Positions 22,764-32,457 of a stretch of 48,594 bases of DNA are shown here, piece by piece. The stretch is from contig NZ_PJAQ01000051.1 in assembly GCF_002836775.1 (NCBI RefSeq), forward strand, positions 1-48,594, given 5' to 3'. Both the position numbers and the translations under genes were made by a program. Below the pieces are notes generated by a model that ran no database searches, was not told the DNA's origin, and saw only the letters and a list, made by a program, of their open reading frames with translations. How positions within the stretch are numbered: position 1 is the stretch's first letter; each line of letters begins with the position of its first letter. Source of the DNA: Colwellia sp. 12G3. GTDB lineage: Bacteria; Pseudomonadota; Gammaproteobacteria; Enterobacterales; Alteromonadaceae.

Positions 22764-23093
22764 ATGGCCGTTATTAATTGTCCGAGTTGTAAGAAAAAAA
22801 TTTCTGATAAAGCAAAGACCTGTAATCACTGTGACCTTAATTTATCTGAACTTGGCTCCGATAAAGTTGCCAGCCTAAACCGTGCTAATACAATTAATAA
22901 AACCCAACGTTTGATGAATTACTCTTTTATCGCCATGTTGCTATTTTGTGGTGGTTTTTTATTTATGTTTAGAGATAATATCGCACCAGGTACTTGGCAG
23001 CATAACCTAGCTATGGTCAGTGCCATTATCGGTTTTGTCATGTACATTATCATTCGCGCCATGTTGCTCTTTACTAAGCGTAAAGCGAGTTAG
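22764..23093 (+). CDS. Zinc-ribbon membrane protein, 109 aa
   Basis: The first 27 residues are a zinc ribbon (CPSCKKKISDKAKTCNHC, two CxxC knuckles). A polar linker and two transmembrane helices (about residues 52-69 and 81-101) follow. It is likely an inner-membrane protein with a cytoplasmic zinc finger; the function is unknown. The gene follows the pseudogene scar by 161 bp and precedes the DUF1315 gene. Confidence 0.75.
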   Translation: MAVINCPSCKKKISDKAKTCNHCDLNLSELGSDKVASLNRANTINKTQRLMNYSFIAMLLFCGGFLFMFRDNIAPGTWQHNLAMVSAIIGFVMYIIIRAMLLFTKRKAS

Positions 23094-23172
23094 TTTTGAC
23101 TGTTAAAAGATTAACCCTTAGATGATAAAACGTACCACTTACACTTAATACTACTTATACCTCGGAATTCTA

Positions 23173-23496
23173 ATGGATGTAATAAAAACCATAGACGCCA
23201 TGTCAAATGACATGTATTTACGCTTAAAGTGTGCTGCAGAAACAGGGAAATGGCCTGAGGGCACGGTTGTTGATAAACCCCAACGTGCTACTGCTTTACA
23301 ATTGAGTATGGCATATCAAGCTAGGCACTTAGACCATGATGAAATGCTGACCATAGGTCCAGATGGTCATATTGTTGAAAAAAACAAACGTCAGTTAAAA
23401 GCCGAGTTTTCTAGCAATAAGCCAGAAGAAACCCTTAAAAGCTGCAGTAAACCGACACAAGCGGACATCGCTTATTTCAGTAACAATGAGCTTTAA
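23173..23496 (+). CDS. YeaC-like DUF1315 protein, 107 aa
   Basis: The sequence MSNDMYLRLKCAAETGKWPEG, followed by LSMAYQARHLDHDEMLTIGPDG, fits the DUF1315 family (E. coli YeaC), small cytoplasmic proteins of unknown role in gammaproteobacteria. The length is slightly longer than the typical 90 residues owing to a C-terminal tail. It lies 53 bp before the DUF349 gene and may be co-transcribed with it. Confidence 0.8.
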   Translation: MDVIKTIDAMSNDMYLRLKCAAETGKWPEGTVVDKPQRATALQLSMAYQARHLDHDEMLTIGPDGHIVEKNKRQLKAEFSSNKPEETLKSCSKPTQADIAYFSNNEL

Positions 23497-23549
23497 GTCT
23501 GAACTTAAATCACTCTCGTTATTCTCCAACTGAATGAATTAAAATAACT

Positions 23550-26420
23550 ATGATCTTCTCCAAATTATTTAAAACAAAAGTTAACTGGCAGCATAAAGAC
23601 GCAACTGTGCGTATTACCGCTATTTATGACGAATTATCGGCTGATAACCCTGAGCAATTCGCTATATTAATGGACCTTATCAAGCAAGATGTCAGTGACT
23701 TAGTACGCCGTGCTGCGCTTATCAAAGTAGGGTCTTTTGATTGCTACCTTGAAGCAAGTAAGGACAATAACCAAGCAAAAATAAAACAATTTGCCGCCAA
23801 ACAAGTACATGATATTTTAGCCACTGATCACAATGTAGTGATCAGTACTGAGCAAAAGCAAACGCTATTAGCTCAACAAGCAGCAACACCTGTGTTGTCT
23901 ACGGCTTTATTAGAAGCTTGGCTAGCGCATGAACAAAACAGCACTATTATGATCGCACTTTACCAGCATATAAGTGCACGTAAAACGACAATGCATTTAT
24001 TAACGCATAGCTTTAGCCAAAAACAAAACCCTGATTTTCAAACTTATTTATTAAATCAAGTTGATGACAGTAAAGTATTAGAAAAACTGAGTAAAAAAGC
24101 ATGTAATGAAGCATTAGCACAACAAATTCGAGATAAACTCGTTTCAATACAAGCAGCGGCTGAGAAACCACAAAAACTAGCAAAACAAATACAACTGACA
24201 TTAGCCAAACTGCAGGCATTAAAAGATGTAGCTGATTACGGTGTTTATAAAAAGCGTAAGGCACTATTAATCACGGAATGGCAAACACTTGAAGCCGAAT
24301 TTGAAGTATTTACTGCGGAAGAACTCACTGTTTTTAGTGATAAATATCAAAGCATAATGACTCATCTTGAAAAGCTGTTCATCGCCAAAGCTGAAAATTA
24401 CCAGCAGCAAATAATAGCTGACAAATTAGCGCATGATAAACAGCAAGACAAAAAAGAGTTTACTCAACAGCTTAATCAAATCAGCCAAGGTATTACCACC
24501 GCAGTATTTTCAAGCGACAACTTTGATGAAGAACAATTCAAAGACTTGTTACGTCAGTTAACCAGCGATATTAAAGCATCAGTACTTAATAAAACTGAGC
24601 AAGACGGCTTTATTACGCAAGTAACGAAATTAGCTAAACGCTTAGGTGAAATACCACAAATTGCTGAGTCAGTTAGCGAAGCGACCAACCTAATTTCGAA
24701 AATATCACAATTAACGTTACCTAAGTCATTGGACGAGTTAAACGACCGTCAACAAACTTATCATGATTGGCTAAAAGCTTGGCGCGTTATTGAACAAAAA
24801 ACCGCGAGTATTTTACCTGAATCCATTGTGCAAGCTCAAAAAGAAATCGTAGGAACTTGGCAGGGCGGTTTAAAGTCATTACAAAGTCAGCAAAAAGAAT
24901 TGTTCTTTCAACATAAGAAAAAACTTCACGATATAAAACGTTTACTTAGTAATGGTAAATTCAAGGTTTGTTTTGGTTTGTTTAAAGGCGTGAAAGAAAC
25001 TATTCACCAGTTATCTATCCAGCAACAGCAACAATTACAACGTGATTTTGACGAAGTTAGCGAAAAAATGGTGGAGCTTAGCGATTGGGAACATTATATC
25101 GCTACACCACGTAAACAAGAGTTATTGTTAGCTATACAAGCACTGGTTGCAACACCACTTGATAACCCGAATGAGCAAGCGACTAAAGTTAAAGCATACC
25201 GTAATACATGGAATTCGTTAGGTCATGCTGATGAAGATGTTGATAAGCAATTAAATGATCAGTTTAATCAACTTTGTGAACAAGCGTTTGCTCCATGTCG
25301 TTTATTTTATGCCGAGCAAGATAAAATTCGTCTGCAGCATTTAGAGCAACGTGAAAAATTATTAGAAAAAGCAGAACAGCTTGTTGTACACCTAAATGAG
25401 TCACAAGAAGCACAAACGGTAGATTTCAAAAAACTTGATGGTCAACTTAATAATTTACAACAGCAATGGAATAATGCGGGTGAAGTAGATCGTAACCAAT
25501 ATAAAAAATTACAGCTGAAATTTAACAGCGCTATTACGCCAATTAAAAATGCCATTAGCGTTTTTCATTTAAGTAATACTCAAGAAAAACAAGCCTTGAT
25601 CGCTAAAGCAGAAGAGTTACTTGCTAGTGAAGACGTTTTAGTGGCCATTGAATCCGCGAAACAGTTACAGCAAACATGGCGTGAAGTAGGCTTCGCCGGT
25701 AATCATCAAGAAAATCAATTGTGGCAAAAATTCCGACAAGTTAATGATGCATTATTTTCAAAAAGACAACAGTTTAAGTCTGATCAACAAGCGGCGTTAT
25801 CGACTCAACAACAAGTTTTTGTGGATCAAGTGATCATCATTGAAGAGTCTCTTAACGGCTTAACAAATAAAGATGATAACCAAGTTTTACAATCAATTGA
25901 TCAACAAGCACAAACGTTACTTAAAGACGTTATTGCTAATAGACCTGTTATCAAGTCTGTAGCAAATCGTCTAGAAAAAATAATTAAGAACATTGAGCAA
26001 ATCATAAAAAGTAATAGCCAAGTTAAGGAATCTCAGAGTTGGTTAAATCTGTTTGAGTTAATGACCTTACACGCTCAAAACAATCAAGAATTGACAGCAT
26101 TACAAACATCAACTGTTTTCAATAAGTTGACGGTTTTTTGGCAAAAACGTTTCCAAGAACATGTTAAGTTAACGAAACAAGTACAAGGTAGTCATCGCTC
26201 GGATAAAACCTTAGAGATTGAAATACTGGGGAAAAGTGATTCGCCAGTGGAGTTAGCTGCACAGCGTATGAAAGTTCAAGTACAGTTAATGCAGGAACAA
26301 ATGCTTTCTGGTACTGAGATTGATCTAAGTAAATTACTTGTTGATTGGTTAATGTTGGGGGCACTTGCTGAAGATGACTTGCCATTAATTGAACGTTTGA
26401 AAGGCATTTATTGCCAATAG
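23550..26420 (+). CDS. Large DUF349 coiled-coil protein, 956 aa
   Basis: The N-terminal 200 residues look like HEAT-type helical repeats (VRITAIYDELSADNPEQFAI; later SDLVRRAALIKVG). The remainder is a long glutamine- and lysine-rich helical region with several DUF349 modules, each marked by a tryptophan pattern such as LQQQWNNAGEVDRNQYKKL, LQQTWREVGFAG and YRNTWNSLGHADEDV. No signal peptide or membrane helix, so it is cytoplasmic. The function of DUF349 proteins is unknown. Start and stop are clear, and a terminator follows at 26475. Confidence 0.88.
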   Translation: MIFSKLFKTKVNWQHKDATVRITAIYDELSADNPEQFAILMDLIKQDVSDLVRRAALIKVGSFDCYLEASKDNNQAKIKQFAAKQVHDILATDHNVVISTEQKQTLLAQQAATPVLSTALLEAWLAHEQNSTIMIALYQHISARKTTMHLLTHSFSQKQNPDFQTYLLNQVDDSKVLEKLSKKACNEALAQQIRDKLVSIQAAAEKPQKLAKQIQLTLAKLQALKDVADYGVYKKRKALLITEWQTLEAEFEVFTAEELTVFSDKYQSIMTHLEKLFIAKAENYQQQIIADKLAHDKQQDKKEFTQQLNQISQGITTAVFSSDNFDEEQFKDLLRQLTSDIKASVLNKTEQDGFITQVTKLAKRLGEIPQIAESVSEATNLISKISQLTLPKSLDELNDRQQTYHDWLKAWRVIEQKTASILPESIVQAQKEIVGTWQGGLKSLQSQQKELFFQHKKKLHDIKRLLSNGKFKVCFGLFKGVKETIHQLSIQQQQQLQRDFDEVSEKMVELSDWEHYIATPRKQELLLAIQALVATPLDNPNEQATKVKAYRNTWNSLGHADEDVDKQLNDQFNQLCEQAFAPCRLFYAEQDKIRLQHLEQREKLLEKAEQLVVHLNESQEAQTVDFKKLDGQLNNLQQQWNNAGEVDRNQYKKLQLKFNSAITPIKNAISVFHLSNTQEKQALIAKAEELLASEDVLVAIESAKQLQQTWREVGFAGNHQENQLWQKFRQVNDALFSKRQQFKSDQQAALSTQQQVFVDQVIIIEESLNGLTNKDDNQVLQSIDQQAQTLLKDVIANRPVIKSVANRLEKIIKNIEQIIKSNSQVKESQSWLNLFELMTLHAQNNQELTALQTSTVFNKLTVFWQKRFQEHVKLTKQVQGSHRSDKTLEIEILGKSDSPVELAAQRMKVQVQLMQEQMLSGTEIDLSKLLVDWLMLGALAEDDLPLIERLKGIYCQ

Positions 26421-26474
26421 GGTACACTAGCCTAGATGTTGGCTTTCTAAAAAAGCTTAACTCAATATCATACT

Positions 26475-26517
26475 AAAAATCAGTTTGTTTCTATTTATGA
26501 GACAAGCTGATTTTTTT
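26475..26517 (+). terminator. Rho-independent terminator after DUF349 gene
   Basis: AAAAATCAGTTTGT pairs imperfectly with ACAAGCTGATTTTTTT (one bulge) and ends in seven T. Confidence 0.75.
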
Positions 26518-26949
26518 GCCTGTGATTTCGATCCGAACAGTGGCGATTTTAAATGTCATATTCGTTAGGAAAACCCTGTAATTAACCCCTAGTAATGCCT
26601 AAAAATCCTGCCCTCACAATAGTAATCAGTGATTGTTAGCGTTAATTACGTTAACCCTCGACGAGTTAATATTAAACTAGGTCTAAAAAGTTATACCATT
26701 ATTTGTACGCATATTTTTCCTTCCCTTCTTCGTTACTTACACGTAATCTTACTATTATTTTTTATAGAAAATAATAGTAAGATAAACAATTATGTATCGC
26801 TATATCAAGTCGATAAAAAGCTTTTCAAGACTAACGGTCATGCTAAAACGAATGTAGCTCAAAAACTATAATGAACCAGCATAGCTGTGCTAATTGCTTT
26901 TACTCTGTTTATTGAGCATTAATAATGCAACGTTATTAAAGGAATTAAA
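26518..26949. other. Gene-free region with a long AT-rich hairpin
   Basis: An 80-codon plus-strand frame here has no ribosome binding site or family signal and I do not accept it. The notable feature is a perfect 16-bp inverted repeat, ATCTTACTATTATTTT (26746-26761) and AAAATAATAGTAAGAT (26768-26783), with a 6-nt loop. The rest shows no clear structure up to the AAAGGAATT before the next gene. Confidence 0.5.
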
Positions 26950-27132
26950 ATGAAGATAATTTACACATTAATTTGTACTTTATTACTTTCGTCTTGTGTG
27001 TACTATGGCGTTCAACGCGACTTAGGGGGTAGTTCATCTATAGCTTGTTCGCAGGGTTCTTCTAAAGACAATGCAAAATGTAAAGCCGATATCAAAGCGG
27101 TAAATAATGAAATTAATAAACAAGCACAATAA
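26950..27132 (+). CDS. Very small lipoprotein, 60 aa
   Basis: A lipoprotein signal ends in the lipobox LSSC (Cys16). The mature part carries CSQGSSKDNAKCKADIK with two cysteines and ends helical. AAAGGAATT precedes ATG 26950. No family is certain; small lipoproteins like this are common near stress genes in this group. The next gene follows by 80 bp. Confidence 0.7.
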   Translation: MKIIYTLICTLLLSSCVYYGVQRDLGGSSSIACSQGSSKDNAKCKADIKAVNNEINKQAQ

Positions 27133-27214
27133 TTAGGTTAGTATTTAAAGAAATAGTGTTTTAAAGAGTATCTTGTTTATAAAACACTATTATACCAACA
27201 AAAAGGACGTTTTT

Positions 27215-27685
27215 ATGAAGTTTTGGTTATCAAGTTTACTCGGTTTTTTCTTTGTATTTCCTCTAATGCTCAACGCGCAAGAGCAGAGCTTTGACTATGA
27301 AAAATTTACTAACGAATACTTTGCCGCTTGGACCAATGTTCAAAAGCCTAAAGCAACAAAGCAAGACTTAGAACATTATTTGACATTTTTAACTGATGAT
27401 ATTGGTTATCAGCATTTACCCTATTCAAATGATGATAGTCGTGCGCCCGATGGTAAAGCTATGATGCGCAAAGGCATGAATTATTACCTCGGTATTCATA
27501 CCCAATACCAAGCCAAATTGACCAATAAATCGTTTGGTCACAATGTCATTATGATTGAATTTCACACCAAAGCGAAAGGCATACATCCTGATAATGGCCA
27601 AGAAATTGTAATTAACAATACCGTATTAGAAGTGTTCGAGATTGAAAAGGGTAAAATTTCTGTTATCCGTCATTACAGTAATTAA
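27215..27685 (+). CDS. Periplasmic SnoaL/NTF2-like protein, 156 aa
   Basis: A signal peptide (about residues 1-21, ending LMLNAQ) is followed by a domain with the NTF2/SnoaL-like layout: FDYEKFTNEYFAAWTNVQ, HYLTFLTDDIGYQHLPY, a repeat of MIEFHTKAKGIHP and a closing VLEVFEIEKGKISVIRHY. Such domains form small barrels used for ligand binding or simple isomerase reactions; the ligand is unknown. ATG 27215 follows AAGGAC; an upstream frame from 27173 lacks a signal. Confidence 0.75.
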   Translation: MKFWLSSLLGFFFVFPLMLNAQEQSFDYEKFTNEYFAAWTNVQKPKATKQDLEHYLTFLTDDIGYQHLPYSNDDSRAPDGKAMMRKGMNYYLGIHTQYQAKLTNKSFGHNVIMIEFHTKAKGIHPDNGQEIVINNTVLEVFEIEKGKISVIRHYSN

Positions 27686-27715
27686 TATTCAACCAAACCT
27701 ATCTAAGGGGCTTAT

Positions 27716-28204
27716 ATGATACGAGTAGTACAAGACAATGATGCTGAGGCTATTTGTGATATTTATAATCATTACATTACCAATACTGTTATTACCTTTG
27801 AAGAGCAAACAATAACCTCTGCAGATATGTTAAGTAGGATCACAAATGTACTTAACGCTGAACTACCTTGGTTAGTTGTTGAAGATGAGACAGGAAATGT
27901 TGTTGGTTATGCTTATGCAGCCAAGTGGCGTGAGCGTTTCTCTTATCGATTTTCAGTAGAAGTTACTGTGTATTTATCACCTGAACATGGGAAGAAAGGT
28001 TTTGGCAGTCAGCTATACCGAGCCTTATTTGACAAGTTAAAAGCGTTGGGTATACATAGTGTTATTGGTGGTATTACCTTACCCAATGCTGCCAGTGTCG
28101 CTTTACATGAGAAATTGGGCATGGATAAGGTTGCTCACTTTAAAGAAGTCGGCTTAAAGTTTGACCGCTGGTTAGATGTCGGTTATTGGCAAGCCACGCT
28201 TTAG
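27716..28204 (+). CDS. Phosphinothricin-acetyltransferase-like GNAT, 162 aa
   Basis: The N-terminus IRVVQDNDAEAICDIYNHYI, followed by TNTVITFEEQ, is characteristic of the PAT/MnaT branch of GNATs. EVTVYLSPEHGKKGFGSQLY (about 82-101) is motif A and GGITLPNAASVALHEKLGM the C-terminal segment. Relatives N-acetylate phosphinothricin, methionine sulfone or similar amino acid analogues; this substrate is inferred only. AAGGGG precedes ATG 27716. A terminator lies at 28281. Confidence 0.85.
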   Translation: MIRVVQDNDAEAICDIYNHYITNTVITFEEQTITSADMLSRITNVLNAELPWLVVEDETGNVVGYAYAAKWRERFSYRFSVEVTVYLSPEHGKKGFGSQLYRALFDKLKALGIHSVIGGITLPNAASVALHEKLGMDKVAHFKEVGLKFDRWLDVGYWQATL

Positions 28205-28280
28205 TCATTAAAATTTAGCTTCCAACATTTAGCCATAGCTATTTCAATGTGTTATTCATCCCATCATGACTTGTGGCAGT

Positions 28281-28306
28281 AAAAGCGTACAAAATTGCGC
28301 TTTTTT
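28281..28306 (+). terminator. Rho-independent terminator after PAT-like GNAT gene
   Basis: AAAAGCG and CGCTTTTTT form a short stem around a 10-nt loop with a six-T tail. Confidence 0.6.
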
Positions 28307-28450
28307 GCTGTGTTAATGTATCTTACAATTGTGACCAACCACCGTAATTGACTTACATTTTTTTAGCGTATGTGATTAAGTACGGTTAATTAAAAAGATA
28401 ATTAAAACGTTAATTAATTCAATCAATACAAACGTATAAGGTAGCCATGT

Positions 28451-31400
28451 ATGCCATCAAAAAAAATATTGTCTAAAAAACTTCTCCTGTCAGGTGTTGC
28501 GATTAGTGTTTTGTTGGCTTTGCCAACTGCATTTGCGCAGACAGCTAGCAATTCACCGGCTAAGACTAGCGAAGCAAGCGTAAAAGAAACTGCTGAAAAA
28601 TGGTCTGTAAACGCTCCTCAAGGACAATTTACTACAGCAAATATAGATGTTCGTTCAGGAACTTGGATGAATGTCGATTTAAGTCCAGATGGTAAAACCA
28701 TTGTCTTTGATTTATTGGGTGACATATACACCATGCCGGCCTCTGGCGGAGAAGCCAAAGCATTGATGACAGATATTGCTTGGCAAATGCAACCACGTTT
28801 TAGCCCAGACGGTAAGTACATTGCCTTTACGTCTGACGAAGATGGCGGTGATAATTTATGGGTAATGAAAGCCGACGGTAGTGATGCAAAAGCAGTAACC
28901 ACCGAGACTTTCCGTTTATTAAATAGCCCTGCATGGTCACCTGATGGTAATTATATTGTTGGTCGTAAACATTATACCGGCTCTCGCTCCCTAGGTGCAG
29001 GTGAAGTGTGGATGTATCATAAGTCGGGTGGTAATGGCGTTATGTTAACCAAACGCCCTAATGAGCAAAAGGATTTAGGTGAGCCAGCATTCTCACATGA
29101 CGGTAAATATGTCTACTTTTCACAAGATGCAACCCCAGGTAAAAGCTTTCATTATTCTAAAGACTCTGAAAAGGGCATTTATAAAATTAAGCGCCTTGAG
29201 CTTGAAACAGGCGAAATTAAAGTCGTAGTCTCAGGCAAGGGCGGTGCAATAAGACCAACGCTTTCTCCTGATGGTAAGTATTTAGCGTTTATTAGCCGTG
29301 ATGACTTTCAATCAAACTTATATTTGTACAATCTTAAAAGTGGCGAGCAAACTAAAATTTACGATGGTTTAGACCGTGATATGCAAGAAACATGGGCTAT
29401 CCATGGTGTTTATCCTACCATGGCTTGGACCCCTGATAGCGATGGTTTAGTATTCTGGTCTGGGGGTAAAATTAATCAATTATCACTTGAATCTAAAAAA
29501 GCTAAAGTCATTGATTTTCATGTTAAAACACAAAAGAAAATTCAAACAGCAGTCCGCTTTACTCAAGATTTAGATCAAACAACGTTTAATACTAAAATGT
29601 TGCGTGATGTAAAAGTATCACCTGATGGTAAAGTCGCTGTTTTTGAATCGATGGGTCTTCTTTATATCAAAAGCTTACCTGATGGAAAACCAAAACGCTT
29701 AACAAAACAACAAGGTCAGTTTGAACTGAATCCAAGTTTCTCACGTGATGGTAAAAAGATTGTTTACGTGAGCTGGGACGATAAAAGTTTAGGTCAAGTA
29801 CGTGTTGTTTCTAGCCGCGGTGGCAAAGGTAAATCAATCACCAGTGAACCGGGTAAATATGTTGAACCAAGCTTTTCACCCAATGGTAAAATCGTTGTGT
29901 ATCGTAAATTTCGTGGTGGGAATATTACCGACCCTACCTGGGGATTAAACCCTGGTGTATATGTTGTATCAGCGAAAGGTGGTGACACTAAACTGGTTAC
30001 TGAAAGTGGCGTACAACCACATTTTGGCGCTCGAAATGATCTAATTTATGTGACCCGAGACGGAGAGACACCTCATATTTCACGGATAGATTTAGATGGT
30101 CAACATGATACTAAATTATATCAGGGCAAGTTTGCCTCTGAGTATCGTGTCTCGCCAAATGGTAACTACCTAGCTTTTGCCGAGCGCTTTAAAGTTTTTG
30201 TTACGCCATTTGTAGAACGTGGTGATGTCATTGATATTGGTCCCAAAGCTAAAAATTTACCGGTGGAGCAGTTATCTGTACGTGCAGGTGAAGGTATTAA
30301 TTGGAACGGTAAATCAAACGAGCTTTATTGGAGTCTTGGTGCTGATTTATATCAAGCTTCGGTAAAAGGCTTATTTGATATCAGTACAAAAACAAGTGAG
30401 ACAACGGCCGATAAAAAAGCAGACAAACCGGTAGTTGAAGCTAAGGTCATTAACTTAAGTTACCAGCAAAAAGTTGATATTCCATCGGGTTATGTCGCTT
30501 TTGTTGGCGGTAAAGTTATCACGATGGAAGGTGAGCAAGTTATTGAAAACGGCGTTGTGCTTGTTGAAGGCAACAAAATCAAAGCGGTAGGCACTAAAGA
30601 CCAGGTAAAAATCCCAAGTGATGCCATGATCATTGATATTACCGGCAAAACAGTAATGCCAGGGTTAATTGATGCCCATGCACATGGCTCACAAGGCAGT
30701 AATGAGATTATTCCACAACAAAACTGGAAAAATTATGCTGGTTTAGCACTAGGTGTTACCACTATTCATGATCCTTCAAATGATACCACGGAATTTTTTG
30801 CTGCCAGTGAAATGCAAAAAGCCGGTAAAATAGTCGCCGCCCGTTTATTCTCAACAGGTACTATTTTATATGGTGCCACTATCCCAGGATATACTTCACA
30901 TGTTGATAGTTTAGATGATGCTAAATTTCATGTTGAACGTTTAAAAGCGGCAGGGGCCTTTAGTGTTAAAAGCTATAACCAACCACGTCGTAATCAACGC
31001 CAGCAGTTTATTCAAGCAGCGCGTGAATTAGAAATGATGGTTGTACCTGAAGGTGGCTCGTTATTGCAACATAACCTAACCATGGTTGTTGATGGACATA
31101 CTACGTTAGAGCATTCTATTTCCACCGCTAATATTTACGATGATATCAAACAGTTATGGTCACAATCTGACATGGCTTACACCCCAACTATGGGTGTTGC
31201 GTATGGCGGTATTTCCGGCGAAAACTATTGGTATGATACAACCAATGTATGGGAACACCCACGTTTAAGTAAATATGTGCCAAGTGAGTTTTTAGATCCG
31301 CGCTCTATGCGTCGACCAAAAGCCCCGCTTCATCATTACAATCACTTTAACGTAGCAAAAGTGGCGAAAGAAATGCAAGACTTAGGTGTTGAAGTAAATG

Positions 31401-31726
31401 CTGGTGGTCATGGCCAACGTGAAGGTTTAGCAATGCACTGGGAAATGTGGATGATGGCACAAGGTGGCATGACGCCACTACAAGCTATTCGTACTGCTAC
31501 TATTTCTCCAGCAAGATCGCTTGGCTTGGATAAAGACTTAGGTTCATTAACCGTAGGTAAATTAGCGGATATGATTGTTATTGATGGCGACATCACTAAG
31601 GACATTCGCCTAAGTGATAAAGTAACTCATACCATGGTTAACGGACGTTTATATAACGCGGATACCATGAATGAGATTGGTAACTACGATAACAAGCGTG
31701 AAAAATTCTATTTCGAAGAGAAATAG
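28451..31726 (+). CDS. Exported TolB-propeller/amidohydrolase fusion, 1091 aa
   Basis: A signal peptide (about residues 1-29, ending LPTAFA) precedes two TolB/PD40-type beta-propeller runs, visible as recurring SPDGK-like repeats (SPDGKTIVF, SPDGKYIAF, SPDGNYIV, SPDGKYLAF, SRDGKKIVY, SPNGKIVVY) through about residue 620. The C-terminal 400 residues form a metal-dependent amidohydrolase of the imidazolonepropionase-like group: GKTVMPGLIDAHAHG with His743 and His745, a lysine in FSVKSYNQP, TTLEHSI and VNAGGHGQREG as further metal-site regions, and a final SLTVGKLADMIVIDGD. It probably hydrolyses a cyclic amide or peptide in the periplasm; the substrate is unknown. Confidence 0.88.
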   Translation: MPSKKILSKKLLLSGVAISVLLALPTAFAQTASNSPAKTSEASVKETAEKWSVNAPQGQFTTANIDVRSGTWMNVDLSPDGKTIVFDLLGDIYTMPASGGEAKALMTDIAWQMQPRFSPDGKYIAFTSDEDGGDNLWVMKADGSDAKAVTTETFRLLNSPAWSPDGNYIVGRKHYTGSRSLGAGEVWMYHKSGGNGVMLTKRPNEQKDLGEPAFSHDGKYVYFSQDATPGKSFHYSKDSEKGIYKIKRLELETGEIKVVVSGKGGAIRPTLSPDGKYLAFISRDDFQSNLYLYNLKSGEQTKIYDGLDRDMQETWAIHGVYPTMAWTPDSDGLVFWSGGKINQLSLESKKAKVIDFHVKTQKKIQTAVRFTQDLDQTTFNTKMLRDVKVSPDGKVAVFESMGLLYIKSLPDGKPKRLTKQQGQFELNPSFSRDGKKIVYVSWDDKSLGQVRVVSSRGGKGKSITSEPGKYVEPSFSPNGKIVVYRKFRGGNITDPTWGLNPGVYVVSAKGGDTKLVTESGVQPHFGARNDLIYVTRDGETPHISRIDLDGQHDTKLYQGKFASEYRVSPNGNYLAFAERFKVFVTPFVERGDVIDIGPKAKNLPVEQLSVRAGEGINWNGKSNELYWSLGADLYQASVKGLFDISTKTSETTADKKADKPVVEAKVINLSYQQKVDIPSGYVAFVGGKVITMEGEQVIENGVVLVEGNKIKAVGTKDQVKIPSDAMIIDITGKTVMPGLIDAHAHGSQGSNEIIPQQNWKNYAGLALGVTTIHDPSNDTTEFFAASEMQKAGKIVAARLFSTGTILYGATIPGYTSHVDSLDDAKFHVERLKAAGAFSVKSYNQPRRNQRQQFIQAARELEMMVVPEGGSLLQHNLTMVVDGHTTLEHSISTANIYDDIKQLWSQSDMAYTPTMGVAYGGISGENYWYDTTNVWEHPRLSKYVPSEFLDPRSMRRPKAPLHHYNHFNVAKVAKEMQDLGVEVNAGGHGQREGLAMHWEMWMMAQGGMTPLQAIRTATISPARSLGLDKDLGSLTVGKLADMIVIDGDITKDIRLSDKVTHTMVNGRLYNADTMNEIGNYDNKREKFYFEEK

Positions 31727-31779
31727 CTACTTTAGTTAACCTAACCTCTGTTTAATTGGCAGTTAACATCGCGTAAAAT

Positions 31780-31812
31780 AAAAGCCAGCAATTTATACTT
31801 GCTGGCTTTTCA
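31780..31812 (+). terminator. Rho-independent terminator after amidohydrolase gene
   Basis: AAAAGCCAGCA (31780-31790) and TGCTGGCTTTT (31800-31810) are perfect 11-bp arms with a 9-nt loop. Confidence 0.8.
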
Positions 31813-31889
31813 GTTTGTTTTAGTTTCGCTCAGCTACAACAAACTAAATGATGGCAAGAACCATGATAAATTTAAAAGGAAATTAACGC

Positions 31890-32108
31890 GTGAAAGTGAG
31901 TTTACAAGAAAAAATTATCGACGTTTGTGATAAAAAGGTTGCTCAAAAAGGCACTAATGTCGGTTTATCATTTTATGCATTTTTTGCAAATAAAAATGAT
32001 GATCCTGAATTATTGATGGCAGCAGCTACGTGGTGGATCATCACGCATAAACTGGATCACTTTGAAAAAGCCTTAAAAATTAAAGCGCTAGTAATATCTG
32101 AGCAGTAA
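31890..32108 (+). CDS. Small conserved protein (DUF6500-like), 72 aa
   Basis: The short protein reads KVSLQEKIIDVCDKKVAQKG, then NVGLSFYAFFANKNDDPELL and THKLDHFEKALKIKALV. The pattern fits a small conserved gammaproteobacterial family that I believe is DUF6500, of unknown function. GTG 31890 is used; AAAAGGAAATTAACGC lies upstream. No signal or membrane segment, so it should be cytoplasmic. Confidence 0.65.
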   Translation: MKVSLQEKIIDVCDKKVAQKGTNVGLSFYAFFANKNDDPELLMAAATWWIITHKLDHFEKALKIKALVISEQ

Positions 32109-32165
32109 ATAATTCTAGTGAACTGGAATTATTGGTTGTCTACATTATATAAATTAGGAAATTTC

Positions 32166-32324
32166 ATGAAAAAAATTATAAGTCTTTGCTTTGCTATTGT
32201 CATGCTTACCGCTTGTTCTCCTAACATAGGAAGCGAAGAATGGTGTACTGATATGAAAGAAAAACCTACAGGAGATTGGACAGCAACAGAAGCTAAAGAT
32301 TTTACTAAGCACTGCATCTTTTAA
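32166..32324 (+). CDS. DUF3012 lipoprotein, 52 aa
   Basis: A lipoprotein signal (MKKIISLCFAIVMLTAC) with lipobox LTAC is followed by a short mature part GSEEWCTDMKEKPTGDWTAT and ending KHCIF. The two later cysteines and the WCxDMKEKPxGDWT pattern identify DUF3012, a family of tiny lipoproteins of unknown role. ATG 32166 is used in preference to an in-frame GTG at 32118 that would ruin the signal peptide. Confidence 0.85.
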   Translation: MKKIISLCFAIVMLTACSPNIGSEEWCTDMKEKPTGDWTATEAKDFTKHCIF

Positions 32325-32457
32325 AGTAAAGTTGGCTATATTCGTATAGAATCCTGCCTATAACTTTTACTGAGGAACTTTTCAAAACAGAAAAGTCTAA
32401 ACAGTGAATTTACACTAGCAACACCTTCTTATCCCTTTCTAAAATGACCCAAAATAA

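Noticed and set aside
26629..26871. Plus-strand 80-codon frame
   Set aside because: It runs through the perfect hairpin at 26746, has no ribosome binding site and resembles nothing.
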